DNA of 64,000 nt from Selaginella tamariscina (GCA_003024785.1 PUQB01000482.1:59808-123807); one strand, 5' to 3'. Shown: positions 26,432 to 38,150, counted from the first letter of the stretch. Numbers and translations are program-made. Notes: generated from the sequence alone by a model not told the origin.

Positions 26432-27324
26432 TTAGGACATTCCGCCACCTTGTGTCCTGCTGCACCACAATACAAGCAAGGTTCTCACCCGACGACGTTG
26501 CTTCTCAGCAGTTGAAAGTGGGCCACGCTTGGATTTGTTAACCTCCATAGGAACTGCTCCAGAAGGTGTCGTAGGAACATGTGCTACGGCTACAGGATTG
26601 GTTGGCAGGAACTGCTGACGGATTTTTCCTGACGGCGCTCGAACAAACGGTTGTCGCAACGAACGGCTGTTGCATGATCTCCGCTAACGTTTGAGCATCC
26701 GGTAACGTAAGGAGAAGGTCCTTCACGTCATCCCTCAGCCCAAAACGGAAAGTGTTCGATCAATGCAGTCTCGTCCCATGGAATGTTCGTGCAAATTGCT
26801 GAAATTCGGATGCATAAACGGAAGCTGGTCGGATCCTTGTGAGCTTCCGTAACTTCGTGCATGCAGAACGGTACTTATCAGGATCTCCAAAACAGGCTTC
26901 AAAGGCAGCCACGAAACCTTCAAAATCTCTCCATCAATGGGTCGTCACGCTCCAGCAAGGGGCAACCCAAGCCGTGGAGATCCACTTAGTAAGGATGCCA
27001 AAAGGCCAACCTTTTGTGCATCAGTCGAGTAGCGGCGTGGTTGCATGCGGATCAAGAGCCGGATCTGATTCAGGAAACCTTGGAAATCGGCACGATTGCC
27101 ACTGAACTTCTCTGGCATGCTGATCTTCGGCTCCGAAGAAAAGTTCGATGAAGAGGGAACCACCGATGCCTGAGAGAGAGCCTGCGCAGCAGCCTTGGAG
27201 GATGCATCAGCAGCTGCATGTGCCGCATGGTGGAACCTTGCAGATCGGTGACCACTTGGCGCAAAGTGGCCAGCTCATGAAGCAACATTTGGTGCTCGCG
27301 TTGAAAGTGCTCAAAATCAGCCAT
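26432..27324 (-). pseudogene. gag of copy C
   Basis: Start ATG at 27324. The same domains as copy B's gag are spread over more frames (breaks near 27230, 26930, 26760 and 26640). The zinc-knuckle region reads in a shifted frame. It is more damaged than copy B's gag although the pol of C is better preserved. Confidence 0.75.
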
Positions 27325-27414
27325 GATCTTAGAAAGAAAAAAGGAGAAAAGAAGGAAAAGAATCAAGGAAAAAAAGTAGCTGGAAAACGAGCTATGAAGC
27401 AGTTACTATCAAAC

Positions 27415-27971
27415 TGTCAAGCCACGATCCAGGAACCAGGAAGAGAGCAGGATTCCAAGAACAGGAAGGCTTGACTCAGGAACAGGACCGAGAGCAGGAA
27501 CAGGAACAGGACAGGAATCAGGAGCAGACAGGACAGGATAGGATCCGAGCAGACAGGAAGGCAGGAAGGATCCAGGAACAAGACAGGAACAGCAGGATCC
27601 GGAGCAAGACAGGAGCAGGAGGCAAAGAGAAGACAAGAACAAGACAAGACAAGAACAAGAATAATCGTAGAATGACTGGTGTTGATAGTAACTGATTGTA
27701 CAACAATTAGGTCGGAGCTTTTATGCTCACAACTCCAAGCTAATCTAGTCATGAGTCTAATCTAGTCATGAGCTATGAGAGCTAAGAATAGTGTCCCTTA
27801 TCCTCTAGGCATATCCTGTAGCATATCCTATAGGCATATCCTATAGGAATATCCTAGGTATATCCTGTAGCATATCCTGTAACCCGTATCCTGTATCCGA
27901 AATCCTGCATCCTGTATCCTGTATCCGGAATCCTGTATCCTGTATCCTGTATCCTGTATCGGGTTGTGACA
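27415..27971 (-). repeat. LTR 3 of the tandem (5' LTR of copy C)
   Basis: 557 bp, + strand start TGTCAAGCCACGATCC and end TCGGGTTGTGACA. It abuts another LTR fragment directly on its right. Confidence 0.9.
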
Positions 27972-28155
27972 CATGCATGCAGAGGCTAAGATGAGTCCAC
28001 ATGTCCCTTATCCTCTAGGCATATCCTGTGGCATATCCTGTAGGAATATCCTGCAATCGTATCATGTATCCGGATTCCTGTAGGAATATCCTGTAGAAAT
28101 ATCTTGCAACCCGTATCCTATATCCGGAATCCTGTATCCTATTGGGGTCGTGACA
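27972..28155 (-). repeat. Truncated LTR of a related subfamily
   Basis: CATGCATGCAGAGGCTAAGA followed by TATCCTGTGG-type repeats and the end TGGGGTCGTGACA matches the right part of the solo LTR at 46490-47021 better than LTRs 1-3. Only about 184 bp of an expected 530 are present. The next bases, CTAAG, share three of five positions with GAAAG at 16170-16174, so it may be the outer edge of the same insertion complex. Confidence 0.65.
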
Positions 28156-28172
28156 CTAAGGTGGTGAATGGT

Positions 28173-31130
28173 CCCTTAGCTAAGTTGGAAAACGAGGAGG
28201 TGCAGTCCAAATAGAAGCATTCTAATTGGACCATTGCAAGTCCGCTCCAAGTATTCTCTTCCTTGACAACAGTTCTACTTGTGATCCCAACAACAAACAA
28301 TAACAAGCTCTTTCTTCGTTGGATTACTCTTTTAATATCTAACGGTATTCAAGTTAACATAGCATCTTTACTTGATAATGGTGCAACTGGTAACTTGATT
28401 GACTGCCTTTTTGTTTAACAACATAATCTGAAGCTTCATCTATGTTCCAATCCGATTAAGTTGTCGATTACAGATGGAAGACCAATGACATCTGGCAATA
28501 TTACTAAAGATAAGATGCTTCTCACAATCACCCTTGGTAATATCTTGTGCTTGGTCTCCTTTAACGTCACTTCAATTTCTAACACTCTTGTTATTCTTCG
28601 TCTTCCTTGGTTTGAGACCCTCAATCCATAAATTGATTGGACAATTTGTACCTTAGTTGTTTCTACTCTGACTTCTATTTGTCTCCAACTTCTGGCTATA
28701 CCTCTGCAACTCTAACTCTTGGCAGTACCTCTGCAACTCTAACTCTTGACTGCATTTTAGAACCTTTGGTTCCTAGCAACACTTCTGCATCTCTGTCTAT
28801 GTCTCTGGCTCCCACTCCCACTCGATTTTGACTCCAACCTAGACTCTGACTTTGATTCTGACTTCATCTCTATCTTTAGCTTCGACCAAGACTCCAACCC
28901 AGCAACGTTTTGCATCTCCAACGACATCAGCTTTGACTTCGACGACATCCTCGATTCATATCTTGACCATTTCATTGGCAAAATTTATTTGTGTTGGCTG
29001 TACTCAACTCGACACGATTTTTGCTATGATGGTGACTCCATCTTCGACATTTACTCCTAGTTTTTGACCGTTTGCATACCATGAGTTTATAAATGTATTC
29101 GACAAGGTCCAAGCCAAGTCGTTTTCCTATACATCGTATGTATGACTGTCCAATTGATACTATTGAAGATAAGACACCTCCGTTTGGCCTTATCTATGGT
29201 CTTCTCCACTCGAGCTTGAAGCTTTATGAGAATACATCAACGACAACCTGGCTACCGATTTCATTCGTCATTTTAAGTCTTCAATTGATGCCCTTATCTT
29301 CTCGTCAAGAAAAAGGATGGCTCTTTCCTATTGATATTCGACTATTGTAAGTTAAACAAAATCACTATCTGTAATTGATATCTTCTACCTCTTATCTCTG
29401 AGATTTTTGAGCATCTTCATGGGGCTTATTACTTTATAAAGATCAACCTTCGAGGTGCCTATAACTTGCTCCATATTCTCCCTAGTGACAAATGAAAGAC
29501 TGCTTTCCATACACGCTATGGGCATTTTGAGTACACACTAATGCCTTTTGGGTTAATCACTGCCCCTGCGGTTTTCTAACATATGGCCAACGACATTTTT
29601 TGTGACTTTCTTAACTAGTTTGTGATTATCTACTTGGATAACATCCTTATTTTTTAAAGACGGAGGAGGAACATCATAAACAAGTCCATTATGTTCTAGA
29701 AAGACTTTGGCAACATGGTCTTTACACTAAGTTGGAGAAGTGTCAGTTTCATCAAGAACAAGTCAAGTTTTTATACGTGGTGTCACACATTGGAATCTCC
29801 ATGGCATGGCCAAGGTGCACATAGTTCTGAGTGGGAAATGTCAAAGTCATCTTGAGACATCTAGTGTTTCCTCGGCTTTGCCAATATCTACAAGCGCTTC
29901 ATCAAGGACTTCTCCAACATTCTGCTTCCATTAAATCAGCTGACCAAGAAGGAAGTTTTGTTCAAGTGGTTTTATGGAGGCTGAGAATGTGTCTATCACA
30001 CTCAAGTTTGCTTTTACCTTAGCTCCAATCTTACTTCACCCCGACCTGACAAAACCCTTTGTGATGGAGACTGATGCATCTAACTTTGCTTTGGGTGGTA
30101 TTTTTTTATTAGTATGGCTCTGATAACAATCTACACCACGTAGCATTCCAGTCGCACAAGTTCATGAATGTGGAGATCAACTATGAGATTCATGAAAAGG
30201 AACTTCTAGCTATTGTGAATTGCTTTCAAGAGTGGCAAAGGTTTCTTGAAGGCTCCCTGCATAAGGTAACCGTCTTCACTAATCACTGAAACTTGGTTTA
30301 CTTCTCTCAGGCTCAAGTTCTAAATCGACGTCAAGCTTGTTGGACCCATCAAATCCTCTTTTGGTTCGACTTCAAGATCAAGTATTGACCCGGCACTTAA
30401 TAAGTTCAATTTGACGCACTTTCTCGATGAGCATATTTGGCGCCACATGCTAGTGACGTCGAGTTTCACCAACAAAAGCAAGTGGTACTTAGTCCTAAAC
30501 ACCTCCAAGCACTTGCCATTTGTTCATGTTGCACCCTTTGACTTCAGCCTTCTTGACACTATCTGCTCTAAACTCATCTTTGATCCCTGGCTTAGGATAT
30601 TTTGAGTTACCTCGTAGGTAACACTCCATTCATTTCACGACTTGAGTACAATTTATTTAATTTGTCAACAGTCTGCTTCTCCGTAATGACTTTGTTTATG
30701 TTCCATTGGATGACACTTGACTTCAAGTACTACAGTATCATCATGACACTCCGCTTGCTGGTCACTTTTGTGTTACAAAAATAGTAGAACTAATCAATTG
30801 TAATTATTGGTGGCCCGAGTACGTCAGTTGGTGGAAGAGTTTATTTGTACCTGTGATATTTGTGCTCACTCTAAAATTCCTCGTCATCGCTCATATGATC
30901 TCCTCTAACCACTTCCAACTCCAATAACACCTTGGTCTTGCATCTTGATGGACTTTATGATTAATTTTCCGCCAACTCAAGGATTTGACACTATTCTCAT
31001 TAATTTGTGGACTCACTTCCTACTGTGTACAAAGACTATCTTTAGTGAAAAGGACAACCGACATATTTAAGAAAGATATTTTTTTACTACATGGACTCTC
31101 CGACAACATTGTTAGTGATCACACAAGTTT
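28173..31130 (+). pseudogene. gag-pol remnant of gypsy element D, 5' portion
   Basis: Protease (LLDNGATGNLIDC near 28372) lies in a readable frame to about 28630. Reverse transcriptase starts near 29205 and includes YGHFEYTLMPFGL near 29520. The catalytic motif reads YLDN instead of YLDD near 29635, a lost aspartate. RNase H (VMETDASNFALGG) is near 30062. The integrase zinc-binding region is near 30740-30890, and the core breaks off after LSDNIVSDHTS at about 31128. Its continuation is at 48425. Many stops make it inactive. A serine-rich low-complexity stretch occupies 28690-28990. Confidence 0.75.
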
Positions 31131-31147
31131 TTTTTTAAAAAAAAAAA

Positions 31148-31700
31148 ACCAATATTGTTTATATCACACTAGTTTAAAATTAAACTTAAACTATATGCAA
31201 GACTTTAGTTTAATTACTAATTTTATTATCATACTATTATTAGTATGTTAATAATACTTTATTTATAGAATTAATATTCTATGTGTAATATATATTATTC
31301 CCAAAATGTATAAACATTTGCAAACATTATTTACTGGTGTATAGTGTTTTAAACATTTAGTATTTATGTACATAAATATTTATGTATATTTATTGTGTTT
31401 GAGTTTTAACATTAGTTTAAACTCTCTATATACTTTTACATATGCTTTGTAAAAGTATTTTTAATAAAAATTAAAAATATTTATATGTCAATTTTATATC
31501 TTTAAAGTTTACCTTTAACTTCAAGTTTTGACTCATGCTTTAATTAGTTTAACACATTTTATAAATGGTAAACATAAGATCTACTACTTGTAGATAACAA
31601 TGGAATATCCCAAATTTTCTTAATGGAATATTCTTATCTAGCAATGGAAAACTTTATTTACCATATATTTGCATAATTATATGAGTTATTATTTAAACTT
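31148..31700 (+). repeat. Direct repeat R1 (LTR-like, AT-rich)
   Basis: This aligns in order with 45784-45874 plus 47303-47690 (R2). Shared landmarks are AAAATTAAACTTAAAC, TATTATCATACTATTA, ATGTTAATA, CATTTAG, ATTTAAATGTCAATTTT or its close form, and AAATGGTAAACRTAAGAT. R1 lacks the Mutator-like element found in R2, so it preserves the empty site at 31235-31252. It may be an LTR or an internal duplication of the 17-kb insertion. Confidence 0.7.
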
Positions 31701-31792
31701 ATGTTTTAAACCACATTTTTCAACAACCGTTTCTATTTTACTTAGAAAACCTGGTTTGGTTGTATTATTGCTTTTTTGTTTAAAATAAACAT

Positions 31793-31824
31793 ATATATGC
31801 ACGTTGTAACTTAAAGTGGGCATG
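31793..31824 (+). repeat. Left inverted repeat of the 14-kb block
   Basis: The segment starting ATATATGCACGTTGTAAC and ending GTGGGCATG matches the reverse complement of 45753-45783 at about 29 of 32 positions. AT-rich sequence rich in GAATATTC continues inward on both sides with weaker similarity, so the true inverted repeats may be longer. Confidence 0.6.
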
Positions 31825-32379
31825 ATACATGAAAATGAAAATATAAAATAAATTACTAATTAATACTTAAGTTTTAATTATTAATTAATCATTTAATTAA
31901 TATGTAATTAAGCCTTAAATATTAATTAATTAATTAATTAATCCTTCAATAACCTTACTTAGTTAGGAATATTCCTAAAATATCTTAGAATATTCATATT
32001 ATTCTAAAAATAGTTTACAATAATTAAGAAATACTATCAAACATAATTAACAAATGAAATCATTTCCTTATCAATATGTTAATTTATTTATAAATACTTT
32101 CTTCCTAACCATATAGAGAAATCTCCTCATTTTGTCTAAATCATCTCTCCGGATTAATCAAATCATTTTGGTCAATATCTCGATATTGTTGCCACCACCT
32201 AACACTCTCACGAATGCAATTGGGAGTTGCCATCCTTGTTAATACATAAGATGTAATAAGACCAGGTTTCATAAAGGCCTCATAAAGAATGACGTTCCTT
32301 AAGAATAATATTATAAAGCGCCCGGTTGCTATCCTTCATTTTAAAAAAAATTCAAAATCACGAGAAAGAAAAGCTTCAA

Positions 32380-33221
32380 GAAATGTTTGATACGGTGGAT
32401 ACTGCTCACAAAAGTTTTCGAGATTCTTCTTTCTGAGGCACGTATCCAAGTAATTCACAGATCATTCATAATATCAGTATCAGAATATGATCGAAAGTGA
32501 TTGGATGAATACAAACAATGTTTGGTTGAGCATAGCCTTCTGAGGAGAGTCGTCTACCACTAAGTATGTGCATTCTTCATTATTCTTAAGCGACTGATCT
32601 CCCCATGAAGCCCAATTAATCTTTCATTCTTGAAGAAGTATGGTTCTTGAAGAAGTATGGCTTGCTTTCCTTTTTTATATTGTGAAATTCAAGAGGTTTA
32701 TACATATTCACTGGTCAAAAATCCAATCTTTACGAATTACCTCTTCTGCAACACTACAATGTTTCTTAAGCAAATTCAATAGCGGTCTTAAGTTATGAAT
32801 TTGCATGCATGACTAAATCCCCACAAGCGCACCCATCTCCTTAAGTTTTTGAAAGAGACGATCCAACCCTAGACAAAAATAATATCATATCAAAATTTAC
32901 CATGAACAAAGAATGAAATCTTCCTTGTTTGATTTCTTTTTTTCTATCCTCGGGCCTTTGTCAATGAAGCAGAACATCATTGACATCCAACAACACAATA
33001 TGGCCATGAGTAACATGGGATAGCGTTGCCTCTTGAATACTTTGCAAATCACTTGTTTGCTCCTTTTCACATTTATCCGTTGACACTATCTCGTTGCCTA
33101 TCCCTTTATCATTTAATTGTACATCATCCTTACAAGATTCAGATATTGCATGCGCTGAAGAAATTGATTTCGAAACTGAAGCCAATAAAAATGATGATGA
33201 AAAAACTGAAGTGGCCCCCAT
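32380..33221 (-). pseudogene. FCP1-like (HAD-family) phosphatase relic
   Basis: Read leftward. An open stretch from 33221 has a serine-rich start and a charged linker, then HIVLLDVNDVLLH. This resembles the catalytic motif of FCP1/NIF-type phosphatases, which read LxLDxNGxLxx (the second key aspartate is here part of DVND). After stops, a frame near 32530-32590 gives ECTYLVVDDSPQKAMLNQ, matching the later family motif VDDSPxKA. A tail near 32420-32480 fits the family's C-terminal helix. These enzymes remove phosphate from proteins, typically the RNA polymerase II tail. Too many stops for a functional gene. Probably a captured host gene. Confidence 0.55.
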
Positions 33222-33544
33222 GGTAATGATGTTTTAAGCTGCATTATTATCCATTTTCTGCATGAACTCTGTCATTCTGACATGTGGCACAAGAAATTTT
33301 CGCCAAACCCCTCTCTTACCTCATGCCAATGCTAAAAATCCATGTTCTCAATTGTTTCATTACATCTACAAAATGATAATTAGCTGACCTTAAAATTATC
33401 AAGGTATATTATTTACCTTGTTAATGTGTGACCCATGTTTGAACTAAAAGCTTCATTAATCCTTGAGAATTTATTTTCTGTACAAATATAAACGAAATAT
33501 ACAAAAATGCCTTATGTTACACTCATTTACAACTATTCGTCACT

Positions 33545-36500
33545 CTAAGAACTCATTAACAATTCTTCTTCGCTATTACCTTCTGAGTGAGGCGAAGAAG
33601 GTCTAAGCCGCTTGTGAGATGGTTCATGATCTTCTGTATCTTTTGTTCATGTTTCCATGGGTAATGGAGTGTGTGAATGTTCTGTACTCCTCGAGATAAC
33701 TTTCGGTCTAATATCTGATTGAAGTTCGTCATTAGACTCCGATATTGAACCAGATTCGTCTTCAGAACTATCGCACTTATCGGAGGGGAACTTTCTCAAA
33801 TACTTCTGTATGCGTTTGTTGGGGTAGTCAATTGAGAACCTATCTATCCACTTGTTCAGGTCCTCAACCATGATCTTATCCTTTTCAACGGCAAATACAC
33901 ATGTATCCCGAAGGTAACACTCCTTCAAGACGGACCCCTAGTGCAGTAGTCAAAAACCCACGCATCACTGTGAGGACCCCTGATCAAGTTGACGATGCTC
34001 CGTGCCGCTTGACTTGTGATGTTTGGATAATGTACATTGCCGAATACGTCACTCTCAGCTATCGGTGTATCGGATGGAGGTTCAGGGCTATTGGAGTGCA
34101 AACAGATGCCTGTCCAGTCATTTGGAAGTTTGAAACTGTTTGGCGCATTCCTAACAACCAAGTGAACAACCGAATCAATGCACTTCGGATCAGCATCATT
34201 CATATAAAATCCTGTCCAACAATGTTTATTCCTTCTTGGCAAAGGAGAAGGCAAAGGTATCGGTGACATGAGCAAGAATCAAGAAATAAATACTGAAAAC
34301 GTAGATATCAGTCAAGAGTGCAAGTATGAATTCAATAATAAAATACCTTCTTTGTACATACTTGCACGGCTAAGTTTCTCCACCAAATCCTCTAGTGTCC
34401 TGTCTGTCGAAGGATTTTTTGACACCCGCCGATCCATCACGAACAATTGAAACGGTTTCCTACAAGCAGTGATGGTACCCCATAAAGTCTCCGAATCAAC
34501 AACAAACATCTGTAGGGCTTGTCGTGATTCGTAGCATCCTCCTTTATAAGGTTCAACTCGGTTCTCCGCTGCTGAAGGACTGCCATAAGAGAAGGCGTCA
34601 TCGCAATGTTCTCCTTTTTGGCGTTGGCGTGCAATAGATTCTTGCCCAGATCTTCCGATTGATTCACCCATTCGACAAGCATATCATCATTTGTCACATG
34701 CAAATATTTGCTGACCTCTTCGTATGTTGAAGCCGATCCAACCCAGTTTGTGGCAGTGTATTCCCAACCACTCCTTGAAGTGCCTGACCGTCTTCAACTC
34801 CATTGCCTTGAGATGAAAAGGAGAGGTGGGCTGCTGTTGTTAATTGTAATTTGCCATCAATCACCAAATCAGCCAAGACTTCCATCTCCTCCATCGTTGT
34901 TCCATTTAAAGGCTTCAACCATGTGAGCTTGAAATCGTTGTCTACATCCTTTATAGATTGAACAGACTTAGCCTTCGGCGTCTTACTGGGTTTCTTTGCA
35001 GACTTCTCTGAGGGCTCCACTTCACTTGTCTGCTTCTTCTTCAGTGTTCCTTTTGCAAAGGATTCCATAATCCCCAACCATTTCGCAAAGATCCTATCCT
35101 CGGGACAAGAAATCAACATCATAAAAAGGATGTTTCCTTCCCGCCCACCTGGGCAAAATCAACTGCTACAATTTCTCTGAGAAAAAGACAGATTAATATA
35201 TACCGGCGAGATAAATCCCGCCCAAACAATTTGCTTACCCGGTAGTCCGCAGATTGTGTATTCCCTGCGGTAGCTCTTTGTGGTCGCTGAAGAGATTCCC
35301 ACACGGCTCGCGTGTGTTTGAACTTCTCCCATATTTTGCTGTTGTAGTGGTTGGTGTCTGCAGCGTCCCATTCCGCCGATAACTTATGGTACTGCTCGAT
35401 TGTGAGATTCGGCTTCGCTAAAAACGCCGATCTTTTCGTCAGCTTCTCACGGGTATGCTCGGAAAGTTTTGTTGCCATCGTTCCTTTGTTGTGTTCGTCG
35501 AGAAGTCGTTGGGCTGCCGTTATTGTGTGCTGGCCACTAATGATGTAGTACTTGATGATTTTCTATTCTCCGTCTGAACCTTTCATTTGTTCGGTGTTGT
35601 GATCCACACTTTGTCAGCGCCTTTGTTTCTCTCGTAGTATGCGCACAAAACAGCATTATGTGGAACGGTAAGAATTGTCGTCCTTCATCTTCTCCATGAG
35701 CTCAGCTACACGTTCCTGATTGAGTGGCCTGTAATTGAAGTTTGGGTTGACGCTGCAATACTTAACCCTACACTCGTAAATCCTATCATCCAACATCATT
35801 TCCTTGTGGCTTATTGCAGCATGGGACGCCACAGGTGCAGCTGACAAAACGACTGATTTTCTTCTACGATCCGAATCAACATGTGTGATCCCCGATTGAT
35901 GCTGTTCTAATGTTCTCGGCACACTCTTCCAGCTCCCGAAATTTGCTAAGCAAATTGAACGTGATCTGTAAAGAACCTGAGACCAAGCCACCCTCTCAAT
36001 CTCCTTATGATGTCGCTGTGTTCTTCTTCAATGTGAAGAGGGACGATTGCTCCACTTGTGATTTTCTGTATTGTGAAGCAATATCTCCTGAAATACACCT
36101 ACTCGATGAGTCTGAAGATCTTCGAAGTAGACATCCAGTTGGATCCCCTCCATAGATGGGCTTTCGTTGAGTTGAAGAAGAACTCCACGGTCAACATCAT
36201 TAGTGAACACGTGAACGTCATTATCCACAAGTCGACAAAACCACCCGAAATTAATGTTGTAACTGGCGACCTCTGGATCCGAGAACGTGACATTGGATGG
36301 AACAAGGCATATGTGTCGAGCATCGTTCAATCTGGGTTCACAGCATGCTTTCGGATGCTTGACTAGCACACCCACTTTCCATTGTTTTGCTTGTCCATGC
36401 GATGTGACAGAGGTTAGTTTGACAGCAACCATGGTTGTTCCAATGCGCTTCCCGTTTAGTTTGAAATATGGCCAAGTTGATTCCAGAATCCCCCTGCCCA

Positions 36501-36632
36501 TCTCTTCTCCTGCTCTCGTCTTTAATGTCACCTCAATTCCACATCTGAATACAAAAATGATTAGTTCAAGCACATATCCGAGTATAACAGATTTTATTTT
36601 AATTCTTACCCAGAATTTGACGACGACTCCAT
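33545..36632 (-). pseudogene. ParB-like / DNA-methyltransferase-like multi-exon gene
   Basis: Start ATG at 36632. Exon 1 (36632-36610, MESSSNSG) is joined by a GTAAG...CAG intron to exon 2 from 36544. Exon 2 has a beta-rich domain with MGRGILESTWPYFKLNGKRI. The frame passes one TGA (36028-36030) into FNYRPLNQERVAELMEKM (about 35740) and, in another frame, KYYIISGQHTITAAQRLL (about 35500-35555). Both resemble ParB-type segments. MATKLSEHTREKLTKR follows, then a canonical intron (about 35237-35156). A lysine-rich linker and a readable stretch to 34340 follow, then an intron. Last, RSIVNLIRGPHSDAWVFDY and CVFAVEKDKIMVEDLNKW resemble the nucleotide-cofactor end of DNA methyltransferases. The methyltransferase DPPY motif was not found. 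A second TGA at 33647 precedes the final stop at 33545. Domain names are inference; several frameshifts are needed. Confidence 0.5.
35205..35222. promoter_or_regulatory. Isolated palindrome copy inside an intron
   Basis: GGCGAGATAAATCCCGCC differs from the array consensus GGCGGGATTAATCCCGCC at two positions. It lies in the intron at about 35156-35237 of the ParB/methyltransferase-like gene, 1.7 kb from the nearest array. It could be a binding site or a relic of array expansion. Confidence 0.5.
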
Positions 36633-36972
36633 ACTAATGACTCGATCTCCTTGTTTAATTAAATCGTCCTTCTGCAAAATAATACACTATGAATACAAAT
36701 CATAAAAAACGCACACACACTTGTATAAACCCGAATATACAAAAATAATACACAGAGAGAAGTGGACGGAATTAACTGTCCAAAGCTCACTTTGTGCTAG
36801 TGCAAAAGAAAGATAACATTTCGTTTTAGAACCACCACAAATGTGAGCTCTGGACAGTTTTACATAATTCCTAGCTTTTACTCGAAATATTATGATAAGA
36901 TGATAAAAGTAAATAAAATGAGATATGCAACTTATATATACTAATACACATATATATTCACATGGAAGGTGC

Positions 36973-37995
36973 GGCGGGATTAATCTCGCCACCCCTTCAA
37001 TGCCTCCTGAAAGAGTGGGCGGGATTAATCTCGCCACCTTTCTGGAGGCCTTGAACGGGAGTGCGGAATTAATCTTGCCACCCTTCTCGGTCTCAGAGAG
37101 AACTGGGCAGGATTTATTTTGCACACCCCTTCAGTGACTCCAGAAAGGGGCGGGATTAATCTCGCCCACCATGTAAGGGATGGTTAAATGAATTTCGCCA
37201 CCCTTCCCAGTCTCTCCATTGGTATGTTGTAAACCTTCTACGTTCAGACAAAACGTTTGGGATTGGTCCGACTCACCAATGGAGAAAAAAGGAAGGGTGG
37301 CGGGATTCATCCTCCAACAGGCATTGAAGGCTCGGCGGGATTAATCCCGCCACTCGGCCCTAGGCGCGGGATTAATCCCGCGGACGCCAATCCCTCGCGG
37401 AATCGGGCGGGATTAATCCGCCGCCTAGGCCCTTCAGGCAGGCCTTTGGCGGCGGGATAAATCCCGCCCGATTCCGCGCAGGGCATGCGTACGGGGGATT
37501 AATCCCGCCCCCAGGCCCTTCACTGGGCCTTAGTCGGGCGGGATTAATCCCTCCGACGCCAATGCCCTGTGCGAATCGGCAGGATTAATCCCGCCCTAGG
37601 CCCTTAGGCAGCCTTTGGCGGCGGGATAAATCCCACCTGATTCCGCGCAAGGCATGCTTAGCGGCGGGATTAATCCCGTCGGACGCCAATGCCCTATGCA
37701 GAATCGGCGGGATTAATCCCGCCGCTAGGCCCTTCAGGCAGGCCAATGGCGGCGGGATAAATCCCGCCCGATTCCGCGCAGGGCATGCGTAGGCGGCGGG
37801 ATTAATCCCACCGCCCAGGCCCTTCACTCGGGCCCTGTGCGGAGGGATTAATCCCGCCGCTCATTTGGCTAACCGAATAACTACCTGAAATGGCGACAGG
37901 ATTAATCCCGTCGCTCATGAGGGTAACGAATGAGCGGCGGGATTAATCCCGCCGCTACACACGTCTCACATATAGCGGCGAGATTAATCCCGTCG
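36973..37995. repeat. Palindrome array 1 (about 23 copies)
   Basis: Copies of GGCGGGATTAATCCCGCC or close variants (ATCTCGCC, ATAAATCCC, ATCCCGTC) recur mostly every 42-46 bp. Perfect copies include those starting near 37337, 37705 and 37933. Spacers in the middle also repeat (CTAGGCCCTTCAGGCAGGCC and ATTCCGCGCAGGGCATGCG), giving a higher-order unit of roughly 170-180 bp. The array begins about 340 bp upstream of the - strand gene's start codon. Each copy can pair with itself as a hairpin or be bound by a dimeric protein. Confidence 0.9.
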
Positions 37996-37999
37996 CTAC

Positions 38000-38150
38000 A
38001 CACACACACACATATATATATGTATATGTGTGTGTAGGAGAGTGCGTGTGTGTGCGAGAGATAAATAAATAAATAAAATTATACAGATACTAGTACACAT
38101 AATATATGTATGTATACATAGGTATATATATATATATATATATTATAATA

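Larger units (their letters stand above)
16175..27971 (-). mobile_element. Tandem of two chromovirus copies sharing one LTR (LTR-B-LTR-C-LTR)
   Basis: Three LTRs (16175-16758, 21814-22360, 27415-27971) alternate with two full-length internal regions of 5055 and 5054 bp in the same orientation. Each junction is identical in kind: GCACCTCCTCCCTAAGGACG follows the right end of the first and second LTR, and the GTTTGATA internal start abuts the left side of the second and third. There is no target duplication around the middle LTR, so it belongs to both copies. Such arrays arise by unequal recombination between LTRs or by recombination at integration. The outer flanks (GAAAG left, CATGC right) do not match. 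Confidence 0.9.

Noticed and set aside
37257-37827. Open frames across palindrome array 1 on both strands
   Set aside because: They only translate the repeated unit (G-G-I-N-P-A and similar) and have no independent support.
36973-37995. E2F target promoter
   Set aside because: GGCGGGA half-sites match the E2F core, but the flanking TTT of plant E2F sites is absent; kept only as a possibility in the array finding.
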